Assembly (NCBI RefSeq): GCF_014646195.1
Contig: NZ_BMMZ01000004.1
Span: 62,001 to 126,000 of the forward strand
Reading direction: 5' to 3'
DNA length: 64,000 nucleotides
From: Microlunatus endophyticus
GTDB lineage: Bacteria; Actinomycetota; Actinomycetes; Propionibacteriales; Propionibacteriaceae
The position numbers and the translations under genes were made by a program. Below, piece after piece: positions 44,230-52,870 of the stretch. Numbering within the stretch: the stretch's first letter is position 1; each line of letters starts with the position of its first letter. Under the pieces are notes generated by a model. It was given only the letters and a program-made list of their open reading frames with translations, was not told the origin of the DNA and searched no databases.

Positions 44230-44919
44230 TCACGACTTGTCGGAGGCCGGTGGGGAAGTCACCCTGCCGGCCTCCGCTGTGTCGGGTTCGGGGGCGTCGG
44301 GTTCGTCCAGGCCCGGCGGTCTGCCGCTGCCGGAACCCTGGCTGTAGTTGCCGATCTTGGCCAGATCGCCGTTGCGCAGGTACCAGATGGTGCCTTCCGC
44401 GTCGCGGAGCCGGGTCAGCCGGAGCCCTACTTCCTCCACCACGCCGTCGACATCGCCGATCCGGACGTAGTCGCCCATGCCGAACTGGTCGTCGAAGAGC
44501 AGGAAGATGCCGGAGATGATGTCGCGCAGAATGGTCTGCACACCGAACGCGACCGCGATGCCGATGATCGAGGTGCCAGCCAGCAGAGCGGCGATATTGA
44601 AGCCCAGCTCGGTCAAGATCATCAGGCCGACGATGACCACCAGGATGATCAGCACGGCACTGCGGCCCAGCGAGCCGAGTGCGCCGATCCGTTGCTCCCG
44701 ACGTTCCTCGCTGAAGACCGCGGCCTTGGCTGCGATCTTGGAGGTCTTCCGGCCGCGGCCACGTTGGGCCACCATCGTCCGTACGGTCCGGTTGATCACC
44801 CGGTCGGCGATTGCACGGAGGATTCCGGCCACCGCCAGGATGATCACGATCCGGATCCCGTGACTGATCAGGGCTCCGATGAAGTTCCCGTTCCACAACT
44901 CGTCCAGCTTGTGCAGCAT
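44230..44919 (-). CDS. MscS-family mechanosensitive ion channel (small type)
   Basis: 229 residues with transmembrane segments ALISHGIRIVIILAVAGILRA, SAVLIILVVIVGLMILTEL and the pore helix NIAALLAGTSIIGIAVAFGV, followed by QTILRDIISGIFLLFDDQFG and the beta-domain MGDYVRIGDVDGVVEEVGLR. The QxxLxDxxSG pattern is a hallmark of MscS pores. It relieves turgor under hypo-osmotic shock. The C-terminal 35 residues are Pro/Gly-rich and acidic. It is convergent with osmC, 15 bp apart. Confidence 0.9.
   Translation of the reverse strand: MLHKLDELWNGNFIGALISHGIRIVIILAVAGILRAIADRVINRTVRTMVAQRGRGRKTSKIAAKAAVFSEERREQRIGALGSLGRSAVLIILVVIVGLMILTELGFNIAALLAGTSIIGIAVAFGVQTILRDIISGIFLLFDDQFGMGDYVRIGDVDGVVEEVGLRLTRLRDAEGTIWYLRNGDLAKIGNYSQGSGSGRPPGLDEPDAPEPDTAEAGRVTSPPASDKS
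44241..44276. terminator. Hairpin serving convergent osmC and mscS
   Basis: CGGAGGCCGG (44241-44250) and CCGGCCTCCG (44267-44276) are perfectly complementary around a 16-base loop. It lies 27 bases past the osmC stop, within the last codons of mscS. Confidence 0.45.
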
Positions 44920-45085
44920 GGGTCCAATCTAGGGCTGCCGGAGACGGCGATCGAAACCGCCGGTGCGCTGCTCGGCGGGAGGTTTGGCGAGGTTTCAGCC
45001 GATCCTTCGCAGTGGTTGAGGCCCCGACCGCGTTCGGCCGGAGGTTCGTACGCCTCCTGCCGCAGCTCGTGCGGGTTCGCAGGCC

Positions 45086-46387
45086 TCACAGCCGGCTGTA
45101 GGTGACCTCACCGCCGGCGACCGTGGCCATCACAGGATCCGGCAGCTCCAGCCCGTGCCAGGGATTGTTGCGGGACAGCGATGCCGAGGAATCCCGGTCG
45201 ACGACGGTCCGGCGCTGCGGGTCGATCACCGTCAGATTGGCCGCCGCGCCGAGCACCGGCGGCAGACCCAGGCCGTCCTGCAGTCGCGCGATCCGTCCCG
45301 GACCGAAGGACGTCCGGTCCACCAGCCCGTCCCAGTCCAGCGCCCCGGTGTTGATCATGGTCTCGATCACCACGCCCAGGGCCGTCTCCAGCCCGACCAT
45401 CCCGGGCGCCGCGTCACCGAAGGCGTGTTCCTTGTCGTGTCGGGCATGCGGGGCGTGATCGGTGGCGACGACATCGATGGTCCCGTCGGCAAGCGCCTCG
45501 CGCACGGCGGCGACGTCCTCGTCCGGGCGCAGCGGTGGATTGACCTTGAAGGTCGGGTCGTAGCCCTCGAGCAGTGCGGTGGTCAGCAGCAGGTGATGGG
45601 GCGTGACCTCGGCGGTGATGTCGATGGCCCTCTTCTTCGCCCATCGCAGCACGTCGACCGACTCGGCGGTCGAGACGTGGCAGACGTGCAGCCGGGACCG
45701 GGTCAGCTTGGTCAGCTCCGCGTCGCGGGCGATCACCGTCGCCTCCGCGGCCGACGGCCAGCCCGGCAGACCGAGCCGGCCGGAGACCTCACCCTCGTGA
45801 CAGCAGGCGTCGCTGCCGGCAAGCCGCGGGTCCTGGGCATGCTGGGCGATCACGCCGCCGAACGCGCGGACGTATTCCAGCGCCCGGCGCATCAGCCGGG
45901 AGTCGCTGACGCAGTGGCCGTCGTCGCTGAACATCGTCACGCCCGAGCGCGCCATCAGTCCCAGCTCGGCCAGTTCCTGGCCCGCCAGGCCCTTGCTGAC
46001 GGCACCGATCGGATACACCTGCGCGGAGCCGTGCTTCCGGCCCAAAGCGCGGATGTGCTCGGCTGCCTCGGCCGTGTCGGTGACGGGATCGGTGTTGGCC
46101 ATCGCCATCACCGCGGCGAAACCGCCACGTGCGGCGGCCAAGGTGCCGGACTCGACGGTCTCGGCGTCCTCGCGGCCGGGCTCCCGTAGGTGGGTGTGCA
46201 GATCGATCAGGCCGGGCAGCGCCAGCAGCCCGTCGGCGTCGATCCGAGTGGCGTCGGCAGATGCTTGTGACGGATCGGCGTACCGGCCGTCGGCGATCAG
46301 GATGTCCTGGGTCCCGGACGCCAGGGCGCCCGCGGCGTCGCCGGGTCCCGGGACCAGTCGTACGCCGGTGATCAGAAGCTCAGTCAT
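45086..46387 (-). CDS. pyrC: Dihydroorotase
   Basis: 433 residues, class I amidohydrolase. Metal motif LIDLHTHLREPGREDAETVE (about residue 60), GGFAAVMAMANTDPVTDTAE, the carbamylated-Lys/His strands, LHVCHVSTAESVDVLRWAKK, TAEVTPHHLLLT and the last metal Asp in VATDHAPHARHDKEHAFGDA. It cyclises carbamoyl-aspartate to dihydroorotate. Last gene of pyrR-pyrB-pyrC, separated from pyrB by a 124-bp gap that holds a strong palindrome. Confidence 0.95.
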   Translation of the reverse strand: MTELLITGVRLVPGPGDAAGALASGTQDILIADGRYADPSQASADATRIDADGLLALPGLIDLHTHLREPGREDAETVESGTLAAARGGFAAVMAMANTDPVTDTAEAAEHIRALGRKHGSAQVYPIGAVSKGLAGQELAELGLMARSGVTMFSDDGHCVSDSRLMRRALEYVRAFGGVIAQHAQDPRLAGSDACCHEGEVSGRLGLPGWPSAAEATVIARDAELTKLTRSRLHVCHVSTAESVDVLRWAKKRAIDITAEVTPHHLLLTTALLEGYDPTFKVNPPLRPDEDVAAVREALADGTIDVVATDHAPHARHDKEHAFGDAAPGMVGLETALGVVIETMINTGALDWDGLVDRTSFGPGRIARLQDGLGLPPVLGAAANLTVIDPQRRTVVDRDSSASLSRNNPWHGLELPDPVMATVAGGEVTYSRL

Positions 46388-46439
46388 GGTCAGTCCCCAT
46401 CCTCAACGCCGCCTGCACAGCCGCACCGCCTACCGAGAC

Positions 46440-46482
46440 CCGCACCAGCTGCAGAGGGTGCGGATCTCTGTAGCTGGTGCGG
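46440..46482. repeat. Intergenic palindrome between pyrB and pyrC
   Basis: CCGCACCAGCTGCAGAG (46440-46456) pairs with CTCTGTAGCTGGTGCGG (46466-46482) over 17 bp with one non-Watson-Crick pair; 9-base loop GGTGCGGAT. Similar in size and content to the palindrome at 34960-35003. Confidence 0.7.
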
Positions 46483-46511
46483 CTGTGGACGGCGCGGGCA
46501 CCGAACCCGGG

Positions 46512-47444
46512 TCACGACTCGTCCTCGCCGCCGAGCAGCTGGTAGAGCACGCTCATCCGGACGGCGACACCGGCGGTGACCTGGTCGAGGACGAGTGAGT
46601 TGGCCGCGTCGGCCGCGTCCGCGGAGATCTCCAATCCGCGGTTCATCGGACCTGGATGGCAGATCGCGGTACCTGGCTTGAGTGCGGTCAGCCGGTCCCG
46701 GGTCAGGCCATAGCCGATCGTGTACTCCCGCGGGGTGGGGAAGTAGCCGCCGGACATCCGCTCACGCTGGACCCGCAGCATCATCACCGCATCGACACCG
46801 CCGAGCACTGCATCGAGGTCGGCGCTGACCTCGCAGTCCCAGCTGTCCACACCGGACGGCATCAAGGTGGGTGGCGCGACCAGCACCGGCAGCGCACCGA
46901 GCTTCTTGAGCAGCAGCACATTGCTGCGCGCAACCCGCGAATGGGTGATGTCGCCGACGATCGCGATCCGCCGGTTGGCGAAGGAGCCGGTATCGCCGCC
47001 GAAGTGCCGGCGCAGCGTGAAGGCGTCCAACAACGCCTGGGTCGGGTGCTCATGGGTCCCGTCGCCGGCGTTGACCACATGTGCGTCGATCCAGCCTGTC
47101 ACCTGCTGCGGCGCACCCGAGGTCATGTGCCGGATCACCAAGGCGTCGACGCCCATCGCGGCCACCGTCAGCACGGTGTCTCGCAACGATTCGCCCTTGG
47201 ACACCGAGGATCCCTTGGCGGAGATGTTGATCACGTCGGCCGACAGCCACTTCCCGGCGATCTCGAATGACGAACGGGTCCGGGTCGAGTCCTCGAAGAA
47301 CAGGTTGACGACCGTACGCCCCCGCAGGGCCGGCAGCTTCTTGATCGAACGGTGCTGGACGTCAGCCATCTCCTCGGCCAGGTCCAGGATCGCAGTGACG
47401 TCGTCCGGCTCGAGATCGGCGGAGGACAGCAGATGCCGCATCAC
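46512..47444 (-). CDS. pyrB: Aspartate carbamoyltransferase, catalytic subunit
   Basis: 310 residues. Carbamoyl-phosphate loop [20 protein letters not shown], the [20 protein letters not shown] lid, [20 protein letters not shown], and the aspartate loop [20 protein letters not shown]. It condenses carbamoyl-phosphate with aspartate in pyrimidine synthesis. The ATG at 47444 overlaps the pyrR stop (ATGA). No pyrI regulatory subunit is seen, as expected for actinobacteria. Confidence 0.97.
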   Translation of the reverse strand: MMRHLLSSADLEPDDVTAILDLAEEMADVQHRSIKKLPALRGRTVVNLFFEDSTRTRSSFEIAGKWLSADVINISAKGSSVSKGESLRDTVLTVAAMGVDALVIRHMTSGAPQQVTGWIDAHVVNAGDGTHEHPTQALLDAFTLRRHFGGDTGSFANRRIAIVGDITHSRVARSNVLLLKKLGALPVLVAPPTLMPSGVDSWDCEVSADLDAVLGGVDAVMMLRVQRERMSGGYFPTPREYTIGYGLTRDRLTALKPGTAICHPGPMNRGLEISADAADAANSLVLDQVTAGVAVRMSVLYQLLGGEDES

Positions 47445-48058
47445 AGGCTCGCCTCCTGAGGGGATGATCCAGACTCCGGTGCTGGCTTGGTGATCACGAC
47501 CTCCGTGCTGCCGTCGGTTTCTTCCAGCCGGACGAGCACCCGCTCGTCGGCCGAGGTGGGCAGGTTCTTGCCGACGTGATCCGCGCGGATCGGCAGTTGC
47601 CGGTGGCCGCGGTCCACCAGGACGGCCAGCCGGACGGCTCGCGGGCGGCCCAGGTCACCGAGCGCATCCAGCGCAGCCCGGACCGAACGACCCGACATCA
47701 GCACATCGTCGACCAGCACCACCACGGCGTCGTCGACACCGGCCGGCATGCGGGTATGTCCGACCGGCCGGGTCGGGTGGCTGCGCAGGTCGTCGCGATA
47801 CATCGTGATGTCCAGGGCACCCACCGGGATCCGTACGCCCTCGGCGGCCTCGATCGCGGTGGCCAGCCGCTCGGCCAGCGGTACGCCGCGGCGCGGGATG
47901 CCGGCCAGCACCAGCCCCTGGGCGCCGCGATTGGTCTCCAGGATCTGGTGGGCCATCCGGGTCAGCGCCCGGGAGATGTCCTCCGCATCCAGGACCACCC
48001 GCTGCGGCCCCGGATCGCTGGTATCGGCTGTGCCAGGTGGGGATGTGCTGTCGGCCAC
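47441..48058 (-). CDS. pyrR: Bifunctional pyr operon regulator / uracil phosphoribosyltransferase
   Basis: 205 residues. [60 protein letters not shown], and the PRPP loop [20 protein letters not shown] are all PyrR motifs. It binds pyr mRNA when UMP is high and also makes UMP from uracil. Start GTG 48058 is chosen for the perfect GGAGGAG 6 bases upstream; an ATG at 48088 is less likely. In actinobacteria PyrR is thought to act by hiding the ribosome site. A tandem-repeat leader lies just upstream. Confidence 0.95.
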   Translation of the reverse strand: MADSTSPPGTADTSDPGPQRVVLDAEDISRALTRMAHQILETNRGAQGLVLAGIPRRGVPLAERLATAIEAAEGVRIPVGALDITMYRDDLRSHPTRPVGHTRMPAGVDDAVVVLVDDVLMSGRSVRAALDALGDLGRPRAVRLAVLVDRGHRQLPIRADHVGKNLPTSADERVLVRLEETDGSTEVVITKPAPESGSSPQEASL

Positions 48059-48082
48059 CTGATCTCCTCCGCTTGCCCAGTT

Positions 48083-48123
48083 GCCCAATTACTCTGCCAA
48101 CTACTTCGCCAACTACTTCGCCT
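48083..48123 (-). repeat. Tandem 12-bp repeats in the pyrR leader
   Basis: On the + strand GCCAACTACTTC is repeated head-to-tail at 48096-48107 and 48108-48119, with a third beginning at 48120 and degenerate copies on the left (GCCCAATTACTCT at about 48083). They lie 25-65 bases upstream of the pyrR GTG, where PyrR would be expected to bind RNA. Confidence 0.65.
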
Positions 48124-48207
48124 GGTTGCTGCCCTGTCGGCAGACCAAGTTGAGAGTTAGTCCCTGCCCGGTGCGACCCGCGAGGCGTTTGCGGATACGG
48201 TAGCCCC

Positions 48208-48543
48208 GTGACTGAACTCGTGAGCATGTTAGTGCCCCTGCAGGGGACGCTGCCGGGTTGGCCCACCGTGGCGCAGCCGAGTGCCGTGCAGGTTCTTGGC
48301 CTGTTGTTCGGCGTCCCGCTGATCGTGATCATCGTCATCAGTCTCATCGGGAAGGGCCCCGAGCTGATCCGCGCCGGCCGCGGCGAGGACCAGAGTGCTG
48401 CCGGCGAGCCGTTGTGGCTCGGCACCGCACCTGCTGATCGCGGCGCGGTCACCGCAGGACCGGACGCACCGGCCGCCCCGCCGGTTCCGGCCCGGGCTCC
48501 CGAGTCCGCGACCACGGTTGGAGGCGCAAGTGTCCGCTGGTGA
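48208..48543 (+). CDS. Small single-pass membrane protein
   Basis: 111 residues. One clear membrane helix, VQVLGLLFGVPLIVIIVISL, follows a 25-residue N-terminus, then a cytoplasmic Ala/Pro-rich tail (APAAPPVPARAPE). No domain recognised. GTG 48208 diverges from pyrR. Its stop overlaps the start of the next gene by 14 bases in another frame, so the two are coupled; the pair next to pyrR is a recurring actinobacterial arrangement as far as I recall. Confidence 0.75.
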   Translation: MTELVSMLVPLQGTLPGWPTVAQPSAVQVLGLLFGVPLIVIIVISLIGKGPELIRAGRGEDQSAAGEPLWLGTAPADRGAVTAGPDAPAAPPVPARAPESATTVGGASVRW

Positions 48544-48991
48544 ACTGGTTCCGGCGTCGACCGCCAAGCCGGATCTGACCGACCCGTTCCGTCCGGTGCA
48601 CGGTACCGGGCCGCTGACTCCCTACGAGATCGACCGGATCGAGCGGGTGATCCGTTACGCCCGGCAGAACAGCGGGCTGGACTATTCGGTCCTCATCGGC
48701 CAGACCGAGCCGGACAGCCGCGCCTACGCCCGTCGGCTGCATGCCGCGTTGCCGGACCCGGACCACACGGTTCTGGTGTTCGTCGACCTCGGATCGCGCG
48801 TGCTGGAGATCGTCACCGGTGTCGCCGCGACACGGGTGCTCGGCGACAACGAGTGCCGGTTGGCCGCCGCGACGATGCAGAGCAATTTCGTCGCGCATGA
48901 TCTTGCCGGCGGCCTGACCGCCGGTATCCAGCAGTTGGCGACGGCCGCCACCCCGGCGCCGACCCTGCACCTGTCCGACAAGCCGTACTGA
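48530..48991 (+). CDS. DUF5130-like conserved actinobacterial protein
   Basis: 153 residues. TPYEIDRIERVIRYARQNSG, SVLIGQTEPDSRAYARRLHA, HTVLVFVDLGSRVLEIVTGV and DNECRLAAATMQSNFVAHDL are strongly conserved blocks of the DUF5130 family (TPM-like alpha/beta fold). Function unknown. GTG 48530 is chosen because GGAGG lies 8 bases upstream and the reading overlaps the preceding membrane-protein gene. The two products may interact at the membrane. Confidence 0.8.
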   Translation: MSAGELVPASTAKPDLTDPFRPVHGTGPLTPYEIDRIERVIRYARQNSGLDYSVLIGQTEPDSRAYARRLHAALPDPDHTVLVFVDLGSRVLEIVTGVAATRVLGDNECRLAAATMQSNFVAHDLAGGLTAGIQQLATAATPAPTLHLSDKPY

Positions 48992-49009
48992 TCCTGAGCT
49001 TTCGAAGGG

Positions 49010-49540
49010 CTAGCGCGAGGATTCGTGTGCGCGCAGGATCCGCTTGACCGCCAGGCCGTAGCGGAAGCCGCCCAGTCCGCCGTCGCGCCGGATGATCCGA
49101 TGACACGGCACGAAGAGCGCCGTGGCATTGCGCGCACAGGCGTATGCCGCAGCCCGGACCGCGTCGGGCCGTCCGGAGTCTGCGGCCAGCCGGGTGTAGG
49201 TGGCGGGCTCGCCGGGCGCGGTCTTGCGCAGTGCGTCCCAGGCAGCTTCGACGAAGGGTCCGGAGCGCTGCCGTACGGTGATGGCATCGATCGCGGTCAG
49301 CTCGCCGCCGCTGTAGGCCTGCACGGCGTCGTCGATGATCGGATTGCCGGCCCGGCCGATCGTGGTCGGACGTAGCCGCGGATGCACCAACGCGGCGAGG
49401 TAGTCGGGATCGGTCGTCCAGCCCGAAGCGATCACCACCGGGACACCGCCCTCGTCGCCCCAGAGGTAGTCGAACCTGCCGGCGACACTGTCCGTGCTGC
49501 CGAAGTTGATCACGCTGTCGATCATGGTGTTGTTGATCAT
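49010..49540 (-). CDS. ogt: Methylated-DNA-protein-cysteine methyltransferase
   Basis: 176 residues. Active-site motif FVPCHRIIRRDG near residue 145, preceded by the DNA-binding helix TYTRLAADSGRPDAVRAAAY and followed by GGFRYGLAVKRILRAHE, all typical of Ogt/MGMT. The family usually has A-R-A-x-G before PCHR; here RNATALFVPCHR. It transfers O6-methyl/alkyl groups from guanine to its Cys. ATG 49540 overlaps the stop of the adaA-alkA gene by four bases, giving a two-gene alkylation-repair operon. Confidence 0.93.
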   Translation of the reverse strand: MINNTMIDSVINFGSTDSVAGRFDYLWGDEGGVPVVIASGWTTDPDYLAALVHPRLRPTTIGRAGNPIIDDAVQAYSGGELTAIDAITVRQRSGPFVEAAWDALRKTAPGEPATYTRLAADSGRPDAVRAAAYACARNATALFVPCHRIIRRDGGLGGFRYGLAVKRILRAHESSR

Positions 49541-51021
49541 GCTGCCAGCTCCATTCTGCTTGCCTGCCAGAGTCTCATGGTCGCGTACGACCTCCAGGGT
49601 GCCCAGCGAGTGCCGTCCGGGCCGAGGCCGCGGCGCTGCAATTCGCGGCGGATGACCAGGTCCTCGGCCAGCAGCACATCCGGGTCGGCCAGCCCGCGCA
49701 TCGCGATGTAGCCGGCGGTCCAGGGCCCGATCCCGGGGAGTCCGAGCAATCGGCTTCTGGCTTCGGCGCGGTCCGCGCCGGGGGACAGGTCGACCGCACC
49801 GCCGGCCAGGGCGGTCGCCATCCCGACCAGGGCACGGCCGCGGGATCGCGGCATCGGCAGGGTGTCCGGATCTGCCTCGGCGAGCTCCTCCGCGGTGGGG
49901 AACAGATACTCCGGTTGATCATCCCGACGGACTTGATCATCCCCATCGGGCGCCAGCCGGCGGCCGTACTGGCGGACGATCCTGGCCGCTGTGGTCGCCG
50001 CTCCCGCCACCGAGACCTGTTGGCCGATCAGCGCACGAAAGGCCAGCTCGTTGGCATCCACGACACCAGGCACCCGGACCCCTGGTCGATCGGCGACCAT
50101 TCCGGCCAGCGCAGGATCTGCCGCCAGCACCGAATCGACGGCGACCGGATCGGCATCAAGATCAAGGAGCCGGCGGATCCTGGTCACCGCCGCGGACAGA
50201 TCGCGAAGATCGTCAAGTCTCATTTCGACCGTCAACGGGCCGTCCGCTTCGGCCATGATCAACTCGAAGACGCCAGGCCCGTGCGGGAATGAGCAGCTGC
50301 GGCTGAAGATCATCCGGTCACCGGATCGGCGTCCGGACTCGACGCCTGCGATGGCACGATCGGCAAGGAAGTCGAAGAGCGGTTCAGCTGCGAAGGGCCG
50401 GCGGACCGGCAGTTTCAGGGTGATCATGCTCGGACCGGTTGCCAAACGATCTCCGGCAGGTCGGGTGCGCAGTTCCGAGGGCGGTCGCCCATACACCTCG
50501 CGCAGGGTGTCGTTGAACTGCCGGACGCTGGAAAACCCTGCCGCGAAAGCGATATCGGCCAGTCGCAGATCGGTGTTCTCGATCAACATCCTGGCGGTCT
50601 GGGCGCGCTGGGCGCGGGCGATCGCCAGCGGGCCGGCGCCGACCTCGGCCACCAGCAATCGGTTCAGTTGTCGGTCGCTGTAGCCGACCGCGGACGCCAG
50701 CCCCGAGACACCCTCGCGGTCCACCAGTCCGTCCGCGATCAGCCGCATCGCCCGCGCGGCGACGTCGGCCCGCGGATTCCACTGGGGTGAGCCGGGCACA
50801 GTGTCCGGCCGGCAGCGACGGCAGGCCCGGAAGCCGGCGGCCTGGGCGGCTCCCGGGGCAGCGAAGAATCGGCAGTTCTCCGCCTTCGGCGTCCTGGCCG
50901 GGCAACTCGGCCGGCAGTAGATGCCGGTCGAAGTGACCCCGACGTAGATCCAGCCGTCGTAGCGGGGATCCTTGCCGCTCACCGCCCGGTAGCAGGCGTC
51001 GGACTGCGGAAGTGCGTGCAT
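49537..51021 (-). CDS. alkA: AdaA-AlkA fusion: adaptive-response regulator and 3-methyladenine DNA glycosylase
   Basis: 494 residues, three parts. Residues 1-80: Ada zinc/methyl-acceptor domain with IYCRPSCPARTPKAENCRFF and FRACRRCRPDT (four Cys). Residues 85-190: AraC-type HTH, VSGLASAVGYSDRQLNRLLV and LADIAFAAGFSSVRQFNDTL. Residues 195-494: AlkA glycosylase with ELAFRALIGQQVSVAGAATT, helix-hairpin-helix GLPGIGPWTAGYIAMR and the catalytic Asp in LADPDVLLAED. Methylation of the acceptor Cys should activate transcription of itself and ogt. Start ATG 51021 is preferred (AGGATGG upstream); ATG 51030 is possible. Confidence 0.93.
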   Translation of the reverse strand: MHALPQSDACYRAVSGKDPRYDGWIYVGVTSTGIYCRPSCPARTPKAENCRFFAAPGAAQAAGFRACRRCRPDTVPGSPQWNPRADVAARAMRLIADGLVDREGVSGLASAVGYSDRQLNRLLVAEVGAGPLAIARAQRAQTARMLIENTDLRLADIAFAAGFSSVRQFNDTLREVYGRPPSELRTRPAGDRLATGPSMITLKLPVRRPFAAEPLFDFLADRAIAGVESGRRSGDRMIFSRSCSFPHGPGVFELIMAEADGPLTVEMRLDDLRDLSAAVTRIRRLLDLDADPVAVDSVLAADPALAGMVADRPGVRVPGVVDANELAFRALIGQQVSVAGAATTAARIVRQYGRRLAPDGDDQVRRDDQPEYLFPTAEELAEADPDTLPMPRSRGRALVGMATALAGGAVDLSPGADRAEARSRLLGLPGIGPWTAGYIAMRGLADPDVLLAEDLVIRRELQRRGLGPDGTRWAPWRSYATMRLWQASRMELAA

Positions 51022-51163
51022 GATGTCCATCCTGACAGCCGATCGGAGCCACAACTAGCGGAAATCGGACAGTGCCACGGCAGGGCGTCAGGTCGTCCCC
51101 GGTCGCCGTGATCATCGACGTTCCCCGGTGGGCTCTCGCGGAGTACGCTGAGCAACCTGTCCG

Positions 51164-52870
51164 GTGATCGTTGAAGGCGGCGGTTTGGGACGAAGGACTG
51201 CCATCGGTGCCTGGCGCCGGTCGTTGCGACCGGAGCGCCGGAATCTGCGCGCCGACGTCGTCGCCGGGATCCCGAATGCGATCACCAACATTCCCGATGG
51301 CATGGCCTCGGCCGTCCTGGCCGGCATCAACCCGGTGCACGGCCTGTACGCCAGCCTGGCCGGTCCGCTGATCGGCGGCCTTGGTGTCAGTACCCGGCTG
51401 ATGGTGATCAGCACGACCGGCGCCGGCTCGGTCTCGACCGGATCGGCGGTCGCCGGGGTGTCGGTCCAGGACCGGGCGGCGACGGTCGCGGTCCTCACCC
51501 TGCTGGCCGGCGCATTCATGATCATCGCCGGGATCTTCCGGCTCGGTCGCTACACGCGGTTCGTGTCGCAGTCGGTGATGCTGGGCTTCCTGACCGGTAT
51601 CGCGGTCAATATCGTGCTCGGGCAGCTGTCCGATCTGACCGGCGCACCGGTCGCCGGCGGCACCACTGTGACTCGCGCGATCGGAGTGCTGGCTCATCCC
51701 GGCCGGTGGGATGCTGCGAGTGTCGGCGCCGGACTGGTCGCGCTGCTGCTGCTGGTCCTGGTCAATCGCACCCGGGCGTCCCTGGCCGGCTCCCTGGTGG
51801 CGATCGCGGTCCCGACAGTGGTCGTCGTGCTGGTCGGGTGGCACACCGTGGCCCGGGTCGGCGACGCAGGCGAGGTGGCGCACGGTCTGCCGGTGCCGCG
51901 ACTGCCGGAGCTGGCACGATTCTCCCCGGAGTTGCTCGCCGACGCCGCTGCGCTGGCGGCGATCATCCTGGTCCAGGGTGCGATCGTCTCCCAGGCGGCT
52001 CCCAACCAGGAGACCCGCGCCGATCCCAGCCAGGACTTCACCGCCCAGGGCGCTGCCAATGTGGTCTCGGGCCTGGTGGCCGGCATGCCGGTCGGAGCCT
52101 CGGTCGGCCAGACCGCCCTCAACGTCGCCAGCGGCGCCCGCAGTCGCTGGGCCGTCATCTGGGGATCGGTGTGGATGACGGCGATCATGGTCGGCTGCTG
52201 GTGGCTGATGCGCTACGTCGTCGTGCCGACGCTGGCGGCGATCCTGATCTACGCTGCGGTCACGTCGCTGCGTCAGCGGGAGCTGACGACGATTCTGCGG
52301 ACCGGCTGGAATTCCCGGATCGCACTGGTCGCGACGTTCCTGGCCACCCTTTTCCTTCCGGTCGCCGTTGCGGTCGGCATCGGCGTGATCCTGTCGCTGG
52401 TGCTGCAGCTCAACCAGGAGGCGATCGATCTCCGGGGCGTCCGGCTGGTGCCCGAGGAGTCCGGTCGCTTCATCGAGACCCGATCGCCGGCCCGACTTCC
52501 CGACCGGACGGTCACCATCCTGGACATCTACGGCAGCCTCTTCTATGCCGGGTCCAGGACGCTGGAGGCACGATTGCCCGATCCCCGAGGATCGGTCCGT
52601 CCGGTCGTGGTGTTGCGGTTGCGGGGGCGTACGACGCTCGGCTCGACCTTCTTCGCCGTGATCTCCGACTACGCGGACCGTATCGAGGCGGCCGGTGGCA
52701 GGCTGTATCTGACCGGGATCGCGCCGGAACTGGCTGCCCAGATCCGCCAGCCCGGGCATCGCGAGCTGACCGGCAACGCCTTGCTGTACGCGTCCTCACC
52801 GGTGGTCGGGGCGTCCACGCTCGAGGCGTACAACGACGCGACCACCTGGCTGGTCGACCCGCGGCACTAG
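51164..52870 (+). CDS. SulP (SLC26)-family anion transporter with C-terminal STAS domain
   Basis: 568 residues. RNLRADVVAGIPNAITNIPD, GMASAVLAGINPVHGLYASL and AGPLIGGLGVSTRLMVIST carry the SulP signature; about 11-12 membrane segments follow, with VSGLVAGMPVGASVGQTALN. Residues from about 450 form a STAS-like domain (TVTILDIYGSLFYAG..VVVLRLRGRTTLGST). Probable substrate is sulfate or another anion (bicarbonate, dicarboxylate). GTG 51164 start. It overlaps the convergent NIF3 gene by 4 bp and is divergent from the adaA-alkA gene. Confidence 0.9.
   Translation: MIVEGGGLGRRTAIGAWRRSLRPERRNLRADVVAGIPNAITNIPDGMASAVLAGINPVHGLYASLAGPLIGGLGVSTRLMVISTTGAGSVSTGSAVAGVSVQDRAATVAVLTLLAGAFMIIAGIFRLGRYTRFVSQSVMLGFLTGIAVNIVLGQLSDLTGAPVAGGTTVTRAIGVLAHPGRWDAASVGAGLVALLLLVLVNRTRASLAGSLVAIAVPTVVVVLVGWHTVARVGDAGEVAHGLPVPRLPELARFSPELLADAAALAAIILVQGAIVSQAAPNQETRADPSQDFTAQGAANVVSGLVAGMPVGASVGQTALNVASGARSRWAVIWGSVWMTAIMVGCWWLMRYVVVPTLAAILIYAAVTSLRQRELTTILRTGWNSRIALVATFLATLFLPVAVAVGIGVILSLVLQLNQEAIDLRGVRLVPEESGRFIETRSPARLPDRTVTILDIYGSLFYAGSRTLEARLPDPRGSVRPVVVLRLRGRTTLGSTFFAVISDYADRIEAAGGRLYLTGIAPELAAQIRQPGHRELTGNALLYASSPVVGASTLEAYNDATTWLVDPRH

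Noticed and set aside
44868-45089. Short minus-strand frame between mscS and pyrC
   Set aside because: Runs into the mscS 5' end, composition is low-complexity and no ribosome site or similarity is evident.
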